Source: Pelomonas sp. V22
GTDB taxonomy: Bacteria > Pseudomonadota > Gammaproteobacteria > Burkholderiales > Burkholderiaceae_C
Direction: 5' to 3'
DNA: 64,000 bases
Assembly (NCBI RefSeq): GCF_030014915.1
Contig: NZ_JAGIXS010000001.1
Coordinates: forward strand, 868,001 to 932,000
The notes below the pieces were generated by a model that saw only the letters and a list, made by a program, of their open reading frames with translations, was not told the origin of the DNA and searched no databases. The position numbers and the translations under genes are program-made. Below, piece by piece: positions 47,788 through 57,356 of the stretch; position 1 is the stretch's first letter, and every line of letters starts with the position of its first letter.

Positions 47788-48099
47788 ATGACCCTGCGCC
47801 AACTGAGCCTGATCAAGCGCTGGCTGCGCCTGCATCCGCGCGGCCATGCGGTCGAGTTGCAGGCCTGGGACATGGTGCTGACCGCCTGGCTGATGGGCAT
47901 GCTGGGCGTGCCGGTGGCCCTGATGCTGGACGCGCCGCAATGGCTGGCCGTCTGCCTGCCCGCCTATTTGCTGCCCGAAATGTACTCAGCCGCGCGGGTG
48001 CGGCTGCACCGGCGCGGCGTCTTGCGCTGCGATTACCAGGAACTGCTAGCCCCTCGCCCTCGGGGTACCTCGGGCGGTCCCCCAAGGGGACGGCGATGA
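47788..48099 (+). CDS. small membrane-associated protein of unknown function
   Basis: This 103-residue protein has a basic N-terminus (LIKRWLRLHPRGHAVE), then one or two hydrophobic segments (AWLMGMLGVPVALML and PQWLAVCLPAYLLPEMY) and a basic C-terminus. AGGAG lies seven bases before the ATG. Codon usage suits the genome and no overlapping gene exists, so it is probably real. I do not recognise a family. The last codons overlap a GC-rich hairpin at 48092-48128. Confidence 0.6.
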   Translation: MTLRQLSLIKRWLRLHPRGHAVELQAWDMVLTAWLMGMLGVPVALMLDAPQWLAVCLPAYLLPEMYSAARVRLHRRGVLRCDYQELLAPRPRGTSGGPPRGRR

Positions 48100-48128
48100 T
48101 TGCCGGGTTGACCGGCAATCACATCGCC
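48092..48128. other. long imperfect hairpin
   Basis: Arms GGCGATGATTGCCGG and CCGGCAATCACATCGCC pair over 15 bp with a two-base bulge and a GTTGA loop. No T-run follows on either strand, so it is not a standard intrinsic terminator. It spans the end of the small membrane-protein gene and may stabilise the mRNA end or act as a bidirectional barrier for the convergent gene at 48188. Confidence 0.45.
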
Positions 48129-48187
48129 TGAGCGGGCCGGCTTGGGAGCGGCCCTGCGCTCGGCCCGAATACCTTTGTCCGTTGGGG

Positions 48188-48490
48188 TCAGTGGATCAGG
48201 CCGATCCACTCGCCCGCGCTCTGGTAGCTCTCGAACAAGGTCAGCGAGAGCTCGCGCAGTTCGGCATTGCTGCTGGCATGGCCCTTGGCCAGGCGCTCGA
48301 AGGCGTAGAGGCGGTCGTAAATCATGCGCGTGGGCTGAACGCTGGCGCCCTCGCGCTGCATCAGCTGCTCGAAGTGCTGGAGCTCGCCCATGGCGACCGG
48401 GCCGGCGATCAGGCTGCCGAGGTCGAAGGAGTCGTCCTGCCACAGGGCGCCGGCGTGGGTGGCGGGAACCAGATCGAGCGGGATGAACAT
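48188..48490 (-). CDS. small acidic protein of unknown function (100 residues)
   Basis: The product begins MFIPLDLVPATHAGALWQDD and contains MGELQHFEQLMQREGASVQPTRMIYDRLYAFERLAKGH (here in part: YDRLYAFERLAKGH), a helical, charged region. There is no signal peptide or membrane helix. I chose the ATG at 48490 with GAGG six bases before it. An ATG 18 codons further up is possible. The family is not recognised. Confidence 0.6.
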   Translation of the reverse strand: MFIPLDLVPATHAGALWQDDSFDLGSLIAGPVAMGELQHFEQLMQREGASVQPTRMIYDRLYAFERLAKGHASSNAELRELSLTLFESYQSAGEWIGLIH

Positions 48491-48553
48491 GTGGGGCCTC
48501 AACGACGGAGTGCTTGTTGCCGCCATGATGCGGGCCCGTCGCAAAACTTAAGC

Positions 48554-48586
48554 CCGAATAAGCAGGCAAAGACCCCGCTTATTCGG
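48554..48586 (-). terminator. probable terminator after the dCMP-deaminase-type gene
   Basis: CCGAATAAGC and GCTTATTCGG form a perfect 10-bp stem with a 13-base loop, 17 bp past the stop. On the minus strand it is followed by GCTTAAGTTTTG, a weak T-run. Confidence 0.55.
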
Positions 48587-48603
48587 CTCAAGCCAACTGC
48601 CCC

Positions 48604-49152
48604 TCAGCCGACGCCAGGCCGGCCGTGCAGCGCCGGCCCGGTCACCTGGATGAAGTCATCCAGCTTCTGGCACCAAGTCGCGGCCGGGGCTTCCAGCTCG
48701 TCGAGGCGCAGGATCTCGATGCCGGCGTCGAGCAGCATCTTGTCGGAGGCGCCATTGCTGGCCACGTGGTGCGACTTCTTCTCGAGAAAAACCACCCGCT
48801 TGATGCCCACCTGGATGATGGACTGGGCGCAGCGCGGGCAGGGGAACTGGGTCGTGTAGATGGTGCTGCCGGTCAAGGGCAGGACCACGCAGTTGAGGAT
48901 GGCATTGACCTCGGCATGGACGATGTAGCTGTGGCGCGAGCGCAGCGGGTTGTCGTCCTCGTCGGCCCAGTAGCTCTCGTCCTCGTCGTTGCAGCCGCGC
49001 GGCAGGCCGTTGTAGCCGACGCCGAGGATCTTGTTGTCGCTGCTCGCAATGCAGGCGCCGTTGCGCTTGCGGCCGTCCTTGGAGCGGGCGGCGGCCAGCA
49101 GGGCGACGCCCATGAACATGGAATGCCAGTGGATCAGAGGTGTGTTGTGCAT
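48604..49152 (-). CDS. dCMP deaminase / cytidine deaminase-fold protein
   Basis: This 182-residue zinc deaminase has HAEVNAI (His79, Glu81) and PCPRCAQSII (Cys105, Cys108), the full zinc and proton-shuttle set. A segment of about 25 residues between the first strand and HAE (GYNGLPRGCNDEDESYWADE) matches deoxycytidylate deaminases of the ComEB type, which supply dUMP for dTMP. The substrate is inferred. The start at 49152 was chosen over one nine codons earlier. Confidence 0.88.
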   Translation of the reverse strand: MHNTPLIHWHSMFMGVALLAAARSKDGRKRNGACIASSDNKILGVGYNGLPRGCNDEDESYWADEDDNPLRSRHSYIVHAEVNAILNCVVLPLTGSTIYTTQFPCPRCAQSIIQVGIKRVVFLEKKSHHVASNGASDKMLLDAGIEILRLDELEAPAATWCQKLDDFIQVTGPALHGRPGVG

Positions 49153-49205
49153 GGCGGGCAAAGTGTACTCAGGCCGCACGCGGCGCCTCCCTAGAATGCG
49201 CCGCC

Positions 49206-49871
49206 GTGGACCTGCAAGAGATGCTGACGAAGTCGATCTGGGGCCGCAACCTCGGTGCCGCCGAACTCGGCCGCGTGCTGCGCGATGCGCGCGAGCGGAG
49301 CGTCGCGACGGGCGATGCCATCGTGCGCAGCGGCCAGGCCGCCGAACACTGGTGCGGCCTGATCAGCGGCTTCGGCAAGATGAGCGTGGGCTCGGCCGAT
49401 GGCCGCGAGACCAGCCTCACCAGCATCGCCAGCGGCGGCTGGTTCGGCGAGGGCACTTTGATCAAGCGCGGCTCCTGGCAGTACGACGCCGTGGCCCTGC
49501 GCGACTGCCGCGTGGCCCTCGTGCCGCGCGAGACCTTCGAATGGCTGCGCGCCACCAGCCTGCCCTTCAATCACCACCTGCAGGTACTGATGAGCGCCCG
49601 CATGGGCCAGTTCATTGCCCGCATGTGCGATGACCGCCTGCTCGATTCCACCGCCCGCGTGGCCCATGCGCTGGCCGGCCTGTTCAACCCCGAGCTGTAT
49701 CCGGACCCTGGCAGCTTCATCGACATCCGCCAGGCCGAGCTCGGCCAGATGGCCGGCGTCTCGCGCCAGCGCGCCAACCGGGCGCTGCAGTTGCTGGAGC
49801 AGCAAGGCCTGGTGAAGGTGGAGCGGCGTGGGATCGAGGTGCTGGACCTGGCCGGCCTGCGCAGCTATTGA
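49206..49871 (+). CDS. Crp/Fnr-family transcription regulator
   Basis: This 221-residue regulator has a cyclic-nucleotide-binding-like beta-roll at about 20-125 (GLISGFGKMSVGSADGRE and GGWFGEGTLI). An HTH_Crp follows at about 150-215 with DIRQAELGQMAGVSRQRANRALQLLEQQG, shown here in part (LGQMAGVSRQRANRAL). No N-terminal Cys cluster is present, so it is not an FNR-type iron-sulfur sensor. A TAGAAT -10-like box at 49191-49196 lies only 9 bases before the GTG at 49206 and no Shine-Dalgarno is seen. The mRNA may therefore be leaderless. The alternative ATG is at 49221. Confidence 0.88.
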   Translation: MDLQEMLTKSIWGRNLGAAELGRVLRDARERSVATGDAIVRSGQAAEHWCGLISGFGKMSVGSADGRETSLTSIASGGWFGEGTLIKRGSWQYDAVALRDCRVALVPRETFEWLRATSLPFNHHLQVLMSARMGQFIARMCDDRLLDSTARVAHALAGLFNPELYPDPGSFIDIRQAELGQMAGVSRQRANRALQLLEQQGLVKVERRGIEVLDLAGLRSY

Positions 49872-50027
49872 CCACAAAGGCCGTCAGGGCCGCCGGGGCC
49901 AGGCCTCGATGGCTTGCGGGCAAACCCGCATCCGCCCGGCTTGTCAGCGTCGCGTAATTCGAGGACAGTCGCGCCCATTCCAAATCCGAGCCGGGATCCC
50001 GCCTTGTCCTCCGTACCTCTTGCCGCC

Positions 50028-51422
50028 ATGCCGGCAACCCCTGCCCCCTTCATGCGCGGCGACCGCGCCTTCCTCGGCCATCCGGCTGGCCTCGGCTGGC
50101 TGTCGTTCTGCGAGCTGTGGGAGCGCTTCTCCTACTACGGCATGCAGACGCTGCTGGTGCTGTACCTCAGCAACTACCTGTTCCTGCCCGAGAACATCGG
50201 CCAGGTCGCTGGCATCCATGCGCTGCGCTCTGCCATCGAGAACGTCACCGGCCCGCGCTCGACGCAGCAGCTGGCCTCCATCGTTTTCGGCCTCTATGCC
50301 GGCCTCGTCTACCTGACACCGATCTTCGGCGGCTTGCTGGCTGACCGCCTGCTCGGCCGCACCAAGACCGTGGTCCTCGGCGCCAGCCTGATGGCGCTCG
50401 GCCATTTCCTGATGGCCTTCGAGGTCTTCTTCCTGCTGGCCCTGGCCTGCCTGTTGCTCGGCGTCGGTTGCTTCAAGGGCAATATCGCGGCGCAAGTCGG
50501 CGCGCTCTATGCGCCGGGCGATCAGCGCCGCGCCAGCGCCTTCCAGATCTTCATGCTGGCGGTCCAGATCGCCGTCATCCTGGCGCCCATCGTCTGCGGC
50601 ACCCTCGGTGAGAAGGTCGGCTGGCACTGGGGCTTCGGCGCCGCCGGCGTGGGCATGGTGATCGGCCTGTTCGTCTACCTGGCCGGGCGCGGCTGGTTGC
50701 CGCCGGAAACGCCGCGCGGCGCCAACAAGGCTGCCGAGGCCGAACCCCGCGTGCCCATGAGCAGCCGCGACAAGGCCCGCTTCCTGTTGCTGGTCTGCCT
50801 GATCCCGGTGCTGATGCTGACCATCGTCGGCAACCAGCAATTCCAGAATGCCTTCCCGCTGTGGTCGCAGAAGCACATGGACATGGTGCTGATGGGCTTC
50901 GAGGTGCCGGTGACCTGGCTGCAGGCCATCGACGCCTTCTTCAGCACCGCCACCATGCTGGCCTCGCTGGCCTTCTGGCGCTGGTGGGCCACCAAGCGCC
51001 GCGAGCCCGACGAGGTGACCAAGATGGCCCTCGGCGCCCTGCTTGCGGCCAGCGCCCCGGCCTTGCTGGTGATTGCCTCGCAGATGATTGCCGGCACCGA
51101 GCAGAAGGTCAGCATCGCCTGGACCATGGGCTATGCCTTCCTGAACGACCTCGGCTTTGCCAACATCCTGCCGGTGGGCCTGGCGCTGTACTCGCGCGCC
51201 GCACCGCGCCGCATGGAAGGCATGTTCATCGGCATCTATTACCTGCACCTGTTCATCGGCAACACCTTCGTCGGCTGGCTGGCCGGCTTCCTGAACGAGA
51301 TGAGCGGCACCCAGTTCTGGGCCCTGCATGCGGGCCTGGTGGCGGCTGCCGGCGTGCTGCTGCTCGCGGTGAAGCTGGTGTTCGGCAAGGTGCTGGAGCC
51401 GGAAGCGCAGCCGGCCGCCTGA
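50028..51422 (+). CDS. proton-dependent oligopeptide transporter (POT/PTR family)
   Basis: This 464-residue MFS transporter has 12 or more membrane helices. The diagnostic ExxERFxYYG motif appears as ELWERFSYYGMQTLLVLYL near the N-terminus, and the second POT block GVGCFKGNIAAQVGALY is further in. Such proteins import di- and tripeptides with protons. The start at 50028 gives a short N-terminal cytosolic part; an ATG at 50052 is also possible. The window also contains two secreted dipeptidyl peptidases, whose products would be suitable substrates. Confidence 0.93.
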   Translation: MPATPAPFMRGDRAFLGHPAGLGWLSFCELWERFSYYGMQTLLVLYLSNYLFLPENIGQVAGIHALRSAIENVTGPRSTQQLASIVFGLYAGLVYLTPIFGGLLADRLLGRTKTVVLGASLMALGHFLMAFEVFFLLALACLLLGVGCFKGNIAAQVGALYAPGDQRRASAFQIFMLAVQIAVILAPIVCGTLGEKVGWHWGFGAAGVGMVIGLFVYLAGRGWLPPETPRGANKAAEAEPRVPMSSRDKARFLLLVCLIPVLMLTIVGNQQFQNAFPLWSQKHMDMVLMGFEVPVTWLQAIDAFFSTATMLASLAFWRWWATKRREPDEVTKMALGALLAASAPALLVIASQMIAGTEQKVSIAWTMGYAFLNDLGFANILPVGLALYSRAAPRRMEGMFIGIYYLHLFIGNTFVGWLAGFLNEMSGTQFWALHAGLVAAAGVLLLAVKLVFGKVLEPEAQPAA

Positions 51423-51507
51423 AGCCCTTGTCGATTTGCAGGCTCGCCATTCGTCGTGATGTCAGAGCCGCAACCGCGGCTTGCAAACTCAATTCAAGGA
51501 GAACGAC

Positions 51508-51939
51508 ATGCGCGTGATGGTGATGGTCAAGGCGAGCCCGCAATCCGAAGCAGGCGAAATGCCGAGCACGGCCCTGATCGAGGCCATGGGCAAGTACAAC
51601 GAGGAACTGGTCAAGGCCGGCATCATGCAGGGCGGCGACGGCCTGCACCCGAGCAGCAAGGGCAAGCGCGTGCTGTTCTCCGGCACAAGCCGCACCGTGA
51701 TCGACGGCCCCTTCACCGAGACCAAGGAGCTGGTGGCCGGCTACTGGCTGTGGACGGTCAAGTCCATGGACGAGGCCCTCGAATGGGTGAAGCGCTGCCC
51801 CAACCCCATGCCCAGCGACTCGGAGATCGAAATCCGCCCGCTGTTCGAGGCCGAGGACTTCGGCGCCGAATTCACGCCCGAACTGCGCGAGCAGGAAGAG
51901 CGGCTGCGCGCCGAGATCGAGGCCCGCAACGCTTCCTGA
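51508..51939 (+). CDS. YciI-like DGPF-domain protein
   Basis: This 143-residue protein of the DGPF/PhnB-associated family has a ferredoxin-like beta-alpha fold. MRVMVMVKASPQSEAGE is at the start, the hallmark DGPFTETKELVAGYWLW is in the middle, then SMDEALEWVKRCP and an Arg/Glu-rich C-terminal helix. The start is well defined, with AAGGAG seven bases upstream. The function is unknown; many relatives sit next to ECF sigma factors, but none is seen here. Confidence 0.88.
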   Translation: MRVMVMVKASPQSEAGEMPSTALIEAMGKYNEELVKAGIMQGGDGLHPSSKGKRVLFSGTSRTVIDGPFTETKELVAGYWLWTVKSMDEALEWVKRCPNPMPSDSEIEIRPLFEAEDFGAEFTPELREQEERLRAEIEARNAS

Positions 51940-51948
51940 AGCTGAGCC

Positions 51949-52872
51949 TCAGAGCAGGCTCACGCCGGGCAGGTTCAGCAGCGAGGTCTCGCGCATGATG
52001 CGCACGAAGTCGGCCATGAAGGGCTTGCCCGCCCCCTCGCTGCTGCTCACCGCATAGAGCCGCCCGGTAAGCCCCGCCTCGCCGATGCGCTGGCGCGCCA
52101 CATAGCCGCGCGCCAGATAGCCCTCCACCGCCCACAGCGGCAAGGCCGCCAGGCCCCGGCCGCTGGCTACCAACTGCAGCATGGCCACGGTCAGCTCGCT
52201 GGTGCGCCGCGGCGGCGTGATGCCGGCCGGCTGCAGCACGCGGCGCACCAGGTCCAGCATCTCGTCGGGCACCGGGTAGGTGATCAAGGTGTGGTCGGCA
52301 AAGTCGGCCGCTTCCAGCCAGGGCTTGGCGAGCAAGGCATGGCCCTTCTGCAGCAAGGCCACGATCTCGAAGCTGAACAGCGGATGGACGGCCACGCCGG
52401 TTTCGTCTTCATCGACCTCGGACACGATGGCCAGCTCGGCGCGGTCCTGGTGCAGCAGGCCCACCGGGTCGGCATGAAAGCCCGAGACGATGTCCAGCTC
52501 CACCTCAGGCCAGCGCGCGCGGAAGGCGTCCATCGCTGGCATCAGCCAGTCGAAGCAGGTGTGGCACTCGACGGCGATGCGCAGTTGGCCGGCCGAACCC
52601 TCGACCAGGCGGCGCACATCGCGCTCGGCCTCGTCCAGCTGCGGCAGCACCAGGTCGGCCAGGCGCAGCAGCCGCTGGCCCACCGGCCCGAAGCTCACCG
52701 GGCTCGATTTGCGCTCGAACAGCGGCGCGCCGTAGTGCTCCTCCAGCGCCTTCAGCTGGTGCGACAGGGCCGACTGCGTGAGGTTCAGCAACTGCGCGGC
52801 CCGCGAGAGGTTGCCGGCCTGGCGCAGGGCCTGCAAGGTTTTCAGATGGCGCAGTTCGAGCAGGGATTGCAT
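51949..52872 (-). CDS. metR: LysR-family regulator MetR
   Basis: MetR activates methionine biosynthesis genes with homocysteine as co-effector. The 307-residue protein has the LysR HTH in the first 60 residues (SRAAQLLNLTQSALSHQLKALEE, shown here in part: LTQSALSHQLKALEE). The MetR-typical effector start is VECHTCFDWLMPAMDAFRARWP. It is divergent from metE across 97 bp. I see isolated TGAA and TTCA half-sites between them but no clean TGAA-N5-TTCA box. Confidence 0.94.
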   Translation of the reverse strand: MQSLLELRHLKTLQALRQAGNLSRAAQLLNLTQSALSHQLKALEEHYGAPLFERKSSPVSFGPVGQRLLRLADLVLPQLDEAERDVRRLVEGSAGQLRIAVECHTCFDWLMPAMDAFRARWPEVELDIVSGFHADPVGLLHQDRAELAIVSEVDEDETGVAVHPLFSFEIVALLQKGHALLAKPWLEAADFADHTLITYPVPDEMLDLVRRVLQPAGITPPRRTSELTVAMLQLVASGRGLAALPLWAVEGYLARGYVARQRIGEAGLTGRLYAVSSSEGAGKPFMADFVRIMRETSLLNLPGVSLL

Positions 52873-52969
52873 GAGCGAGATTCAGAGTGATCAGCAAAAG
52901 GTTTCGTTTGAATCATAGAGGTGGATCCGGGAACATCCCCCGGTTCATTCATTCGATTCGATTGCAAAC

Positions 52970-55285
52970 ATGATTCGTACTCATACCCTCGGCTTCCCGC
53001 GCATGGGCGCACAGCGCGAGTTGAAGCAGGCGTTGGAGCGCCACTGGCGCGGCGAGATCACGGCCGAGGCGCTGGAAACCACGGGCCGCGAGCTGCGCGC
53101 CCGCCACTGGGCCCTGCAGCGCGAGGCCGGCCTGGATTTCGTCACGGTCGGCGACTTCGCCTTCTACGACCACATGGCCAATCACATCCAACTGCTGGGC
53201 AGCGAACCGGCGCGCTTCGGCTTCACGGGCGAGGAACCGGCCCTGCAGCGCTACTTCACGATGGCGCGCGGCGAGGCTGGCGAACACAGCCACAGCTGCT
53301 GCGCGGGCCATGCAGCGGCCGAGGTCCATGCGCTGGAAATGACCAAGTGGTTCGACACCAACTACCACTACCTGGTGCCCGAGTTCGATGCCACCTCCGA
53401 CTTCAGCCTGCATGCCGAACGCCTGTTTGCCGAACTGGCCGAGGCGCAGGCGCTGCAGCACAGCGCCAAGGTCGTGCTGGTGGGGCCGGTCAGCTTTCTG
53501 TGGCTGGGCAAGTCCAAGCATGAAGGCTTTGATCGACTGAGCCTGCTCGGGCAGTTGGTCCCGGTCTACCTGGACCTGCTGACCCGCCTCGCCGCACGCG
53601 GCGTGACCTGCGTGCAGATGGACGAGCCGGTGCTCGGCCTCGACCTGCCGCCGGCCTGGGCCGAGGCGCTGCGCCAGGCCTATGCCGCCCTGGCCGCTGC
53701 CGGCCAGCACATCCTGCTGGCCACCTACTTCTCGCCGCTGCGCGAGAACCTGGCCCTGGCCTGTGAGCTGCCCGTAGGCGGGCTGCATGTGGATGGCGTG
53801 CGCGCGCCGGAAGAGTTGGTGGCCGTGGCCGCACAACTGCCGGCGGAGCGCGACCTCTCGGTCGGCATCGTCGATGGCCGCAACATCTGGCGCGCGGACC
53901 TCGACCAGGCCTTGCTGACCCTGCGCAAGCTGCAGTGGCAGCGTGGCGGCCGTTTGTGGATCGCCCCCTCCTGCTCGCTCTTGCATGTGCCCATCAGCCT
54001 GCGCGAGGACGCAGCGCTGGACAGCGAGCTCGCCAGCTGGCTCTCCGGCGCGGTGGAGAAGCTGGCCGAGGTCAAGCTGCTGGAGCGCGCCCTGTGGGAC
54101 TGCCACCGCCTCGAAGTGGCCGCCGCCCTGGCCGGCTCGCGCCGCGCGCTGGCCAAGCGCGCCGCAAGCAGCCGTGTGCAGAACCCCGAGGTCGCTGAAC
54201 GCCTAAGTACCCTGCCAGCCAAGATCGACCAGCGGCACTCGCCCTTCCCCGCGCGCCAGGCCTTGCAACGTGACCGCCTGCGCCTGCCCGTCTACCCGAC
54301 CACCACCATAGGCTCCTTCCCGCAGACGGCCGAGATCCGCGCCGCCCGTGCCGCCTACAAGCGCGGGCAACTGGCCGAGGCCGACTACCGGGACGCGATG
54401 CAGCATGAGATCGCCGAGGCCGTGGCCCGCCAGGAGGCGCTGGGGCTGGACGTGCTGGTGCACGGCGAAGCCGAACGCAACGACATGGTCGAGTACTTCG
54501 GCGAGCAGCTCGAGGGCTTTGCCTTCACCGCGAACGGCTGGGTGCAGTCCTACGGTTCACGCTGCGTCAAGCCGCCCGTGCTGTTCGGCGACGTGTCGCG
54601 CGCCAAGCCGATGACGGTGGACTGGACCGCCTACGCGCAAGGCCTGACCCCGAAGCCCATGAAAGGCATGCTGACCGGCCCCATCACCATCCTGCAATGG
54701 TCCTTCGTGCGCGACGACCAGCCGCGCGCCACCACCGCCCTGCAGATTGCCCTCGCCATCCGCGACGAGGTGCAGGACCTGGAGCGCGCCGGCATCGCCA
54801 TCATCCAGATCGACGAGCCCGCCATCCGTGAAGGCCTGCCGCTGCGCCGCAGCGAGTGGCGCGCCTACCTGCAATGGGCGGCGCGCGCCTTCCGCGTGTC
54901 AGCCAGCGGCGTGGGCGATGCAACGCAGATCCACACGCACATGTGCTACTCCGAGTTCAACGACATACTGCCCGAGATCGCCTCAATGGACGCCGACGTC
55001 ATCACCATCGAGACCAGCCGCTCCGACATGGAACTGCTGCGCGGCTTCGGCGACTTCAACTACCCGAACGAGATCGGCCCCGGCGTCTACGACATCCACT
55101 CGCCGCGCGTGCCCTCGAGCAGCGAGATGCTGCGCCTGATGAAGAAGGCAGCCGAGGTGATCCCGCCCGAACAGCTCTGGGTCAACCCGGACTGCGGGCT
55201 GAAGACGCGAGGCTGGGTGGAGACCGAGGCAGCGCTGCGGCAGATGGTGGCGGCAGCAAAAGAACTGCGCGACGAGATGGCCTAA
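52970..55285 (+). CDS. metE: cobalamin-independent methionine synthase
   Basis: MetE transfers a methyl group from methyltetrahydrofolate-triglutamate to homocysteine. The 771-residue two-barrel protein starts [20 protein letters not shown]. The catalytic barrel has [17 protein letters not shown], the zinc-binding HTHMCYSEF and DCGLKTRGW segments, and the [19 protein letters not shown] folate/homocysteine region (seen as [16 protein letters not shown]). No riboswitch is visible in the 97-bp leader, so control is expected through MetR. Confidence 0.98.
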   Translation: MIRTHTLGFPRMGAQRELKQALERHWRGEITAEALETTGRELRARHWALQREAGLDFVTVGDFAFYDHMANHIQLLGSEPARFGFTGEEPALQRYFTMARGEAGEHSHSCCAGHAAAEVHALEMTKWFDTNYHYLVPEFDATSDFSLHAERLFAELAEAQALQHSAKVVLVGPVSFLWLGKSKHEGFDRLSLLGQLVPVYLDLLTRLAARGVTCVQMDEPVLGLDLPPAWAEALRQAYAALAAAGQHILLATYFSPLRENLALACELPVGGLHVDGVRAPEELVAVAAQLPAERDLSVGIVDGRNIWRADLDQALLTLRKLQWQRGGRLWIAPSCSLLHVPISLREDAALDSELASWLSGAVEKLAEVKLLERALWDCHRLEVAAALAGSRRALAKRAASSRVQNPEVAERLSTLPAKIDQRHSPFPARQALQRDRLRLPVYPTTTIGSFPQTAEIRAARAAYKRGQLAEADYRDAMQHEIAEAVARQEALGLDVLVHGEAERNDMVEYFGEQLEGFAFTANGWVQSYGSRCVKPPVLFGDVSRAKPMTVDWTAYAQGLTPKPMKGMLTGPITILQWSFVRDDQPRATTALQIALAIRDEVQDLERAGIAIIQIDEPAIREGLPLRRSEWRAYLQWAARAFRVSASGVGDATQIHTHMCYSEFNDILPEIASMDADVITIETSRSDMELLRGFGDFNYPNEIGPGVYDIHSPRVPSSSEMLRLMKKAAEVIPPEQLWVNPDCGLKTRGWVETEAALRQMVAAAKELRDEMA

Positions 55286-55296
55286 CCCACCAACGG

Positions 55297-56322
55297 ATGG
55301 CACCATACGGCCCGACCCAACAAGTCAGGCTGCGAACCCTGGTGCCATTCGACCCGACCCCGCTTCCCCAGAGCCTACAAACGCACCGCGTGCATGCCGC
55401 CACCCTCGGTGCCGTCACGGCCGGCGAAGTTCGCTTCGCGCCGCTGAAGGCCTTGTGGTTCATCGGCATGGCGTCATCCGCCGGCATCGGTGGTGCACTG
55501 TTCTTCAGCTGGAACGCCCTGCTGCTGTTCTTGGTCGCCACGGGCACAGTGCTGCTGTTCGGGCACTCGCTTGGCAGCCATCGCAAGCTGATTCACAACA
55601 GCTTCCAATGCCCGCGCTGGCTGGAGTACCTGCTGGTCTATCTGGGTGTGCAGGTCGGCTTGGCCGGGCCCTTGGGCCTGCTGCGCCAGCACGAGCTGCG
55701 CGACTACGCGCAGCGCTTGACCCACTGCCACGACTACCTGCGCCACGGCCGCTCGTTCTGGGTCGATGCCTGGTGGCAGCTGTGCTGTGAGATACGGCTG
55801 GACCATCCACCAGACATCGAGATCGAGACCCGCATCGCCAACGATCGCTTCTACCGCTTCATCGAACGCACTTGGATGGCTCAGCAAGTGCCGGTGGCTT
55901 TGATCTTCTACCTTTGCGGCGGCTGGGCCTGGGTCTTCTGGGGCGTCTGCGCTCGCATCACGGCCGGCGTCTTCGGCCATTGGCTGATCGGCTACTTCGC
56001 CCACAACCACGGGGCCATGCATCACGAGGTGCGCGGCGCGGCGGTGCAAGGCCGCAACGTCCGCTTTACGTCCCTGCTGACAATGGGCGAGTGCTGGCAC
56101 AACAACCACCATGCCTTCCCCGGCTCGGCACGGCTGGGGCTCTACGCGGGTGAATGGGATCCGGGCTGGTTGGCACTCCTTGCACTGCAGCGTGTGGGTT
56201 TGGTAGGCATGCTGCGCCTGCCGGCCGACCTTCCGGCACGCCCCGAGTTGGTGGTCCTCGCACCGGCTAGCGCGGCAGGCGATCCTCCCATCAAGCTTGA
56301 ACCCACCGAGATATCGGCGTGA
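55297..56322 (+). CDS. membrane fatty-acid desaturase (delta-9-like), divergent
   Basis: This 341-residue membrane di-iron enzyme family member has box 1 as His90-x4-His95 (GHSLGSHRKL) and box 3 as HNNHH at 268-272. More ligands are in AHNHGAMHHE at 235-244. The second box is not the usual HxxHH. At that place is LLRQHELRDYAQ with one His132. At least four hydrophobic segments are present. The start at 55297 is 11 bp after metE. It may act on acyl-lipids or on another hydrophobic substrate. The next gene overlaps by 4 bp. Confidence 0.8.
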   Translation: MAPYGPTQQVRLRTLVPFDPTPLPQSLQTHRVHAATLGAVTAGEVRFAPLKALWFIGMASSAGIGGALFFSWNALLLFLVATGTVLLFGHSLGSHRKLIHNSFQCPRWLEYLLVYLGVQVGLAGPLGLLRQHELRDYAQRLTHCHDYLRHGRSFWVDAWWQLCCEIRLDHPPDIEIETRIANDRFYRFIERTWMAQQVPVALIFYLCGGWAWVFWGVCARITAGVFGHWLIGYFAHNHGAMHHEVRGAAVQGRNVRFTSLLTMGECWHNNHHAFPGSARLGLYAGEWDPGWLALLALQRVGLVGMLRLPADLPARPELVVLAPASAAGDPPIKLEPTEISA

Positions 56323-57347
56323 TGAACTGCCCAACAGACAGCCCTGAACAGCCCCCAGCAGGATCCGGTGAGCCCGCCGGACTGCCGCCACGCACCCTGC
56401 CGTTTGCGAAATGGTGGCCCTTCCTGAGCGGCGCCCTGCTGGGCATAGTCCTGCGGCTGATCTTCTCCGGCAATGCAGGCAATGCCTTCACGGCGATGGA
56501 TACGGCCTTCATCTACTTCGTGCCGGTGGCCGTTGGCGGGCTCGCGGTCTATGTCGCAGAGACCAGGCAGCGGCGCTCCTGGCGCTACTACCTCTGGGCA
56601 CCAGTGCTGGCCAACTCGCTCTTCGTGCTGGGCACCCTGCTGATACTGATCGAAGGCGCCATCTGCGCGATCATCGTCCTGCCTCTGTTCGGCCTCCTGG
56701 GCGCGGCGGGCGGCCTGATCATGGGCATCGCCTGCCGGCTGACCATGAGCCCACGAGGTGTGGCGCTCAGCCTGTCCGCCTTGCCCTTGCTGTTGGGCGG
56801 CCTGCCTGCCCCGCTACCCAATCCAGCGCGCATCCAGGTGATTGAGCGGACCGTGCAGATCGAGGCCCCGCCCGAGCGAATCTGGCAAGAGCTGCACGGC
56901 ACGCGGGACATCCGCCCCGATGAGGTCGAGCATGCCTGGATGTATCGCATCGGCGTGCCCTTGCCGCTGGCCGGCGTCACCGAAACCTCGCCCGAAGGCA
57001 GGGTTCGCAAAGTCACGATGGGCAAGGCCATCCACTTCGAACAGGTCGCCGCCGAATGGGAACAGGACCGCCACGTGCGCTGGACTTACCGCTTCCAGAA
57101 GGACTCGATCCCGCCGGGAGCGCTGGACGATCACGTGACGATTGGCGGCCACTACTTCGACCTGATCGACACGGCCTACACCCTGACCCCCAAGGCAGGA
57201 CAGACGACCGAGCTGCGCATACAGATGCGCTACCGCGTCAGCACCCAGTTCAACTGGTACGCCGATGGCGTGGCCCGGCTGCTGATCGGCAATTTCGAAG
57301 ACGTGATCCTGCAGTTTTACCGCCGCCGCGCCATGCGGCAGGCCTGA
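56319..57347 (+). CDS. membrane protein with C-terminal SRPBCC/START-like domain
   Basis: The product has 342 residues. Residues 30-165 contain four to five hydrophobic helices. Residues 175-342 look like an SRPBCC ligand-binding fold: VIERTVQIEAPPERIWQELH is the typical polyketide-cyclase-like start, and the end is a long helix NWYADGVARLLIGNFEDVIL. SRPBCC domains bind hydrophobic ligands such as lipids. It is translationally coupled to the desaturase, so handling of the desaturase substrate or product is a reasonable inference. No exact family is recognised. Confidence 0.75.
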   Translation: MMNCPTDSPEQPPAGSGEPAGLPPRTLPFAKWWPFLSGALLGIVLRLIFSGNAGNAFTAMDTAFIYFVPVAVGGLAVYVAETRQRRSWRYYLWAPVLANSLFVLGTLLILIEGAICAIIVLPLFGLLGAAGGLIMGIACRLTMSPRGVALSLSALPLLLGGLPAPLPNPARIQVIERTVQIEAPPERIWQELHGTRDIRPDEVEHAWMYRIGVPLPLAGVTETSPEGRVRKVTMGKAIHFEQVAAEWEQDRHVRWTYRFQKDSIPPGALDDHVTIGGHYFDLIDTAYTLTPKAGQTTELRIQMRYRVSTQFNWYADGVARLLIGNFEDVILQFYRRRAMRQA

Positions 57348-57356
57348 GCGGAGGCG

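Noticed and set aside
52873-52969. Riboswitch or MetR box between metR and metE
   Set aside because: The 97 bp are too short for a cobalamin or SAM riboswitch, and only isolated TGAA/TTCA half-sites are present. I could not confirm a proper MetR site.
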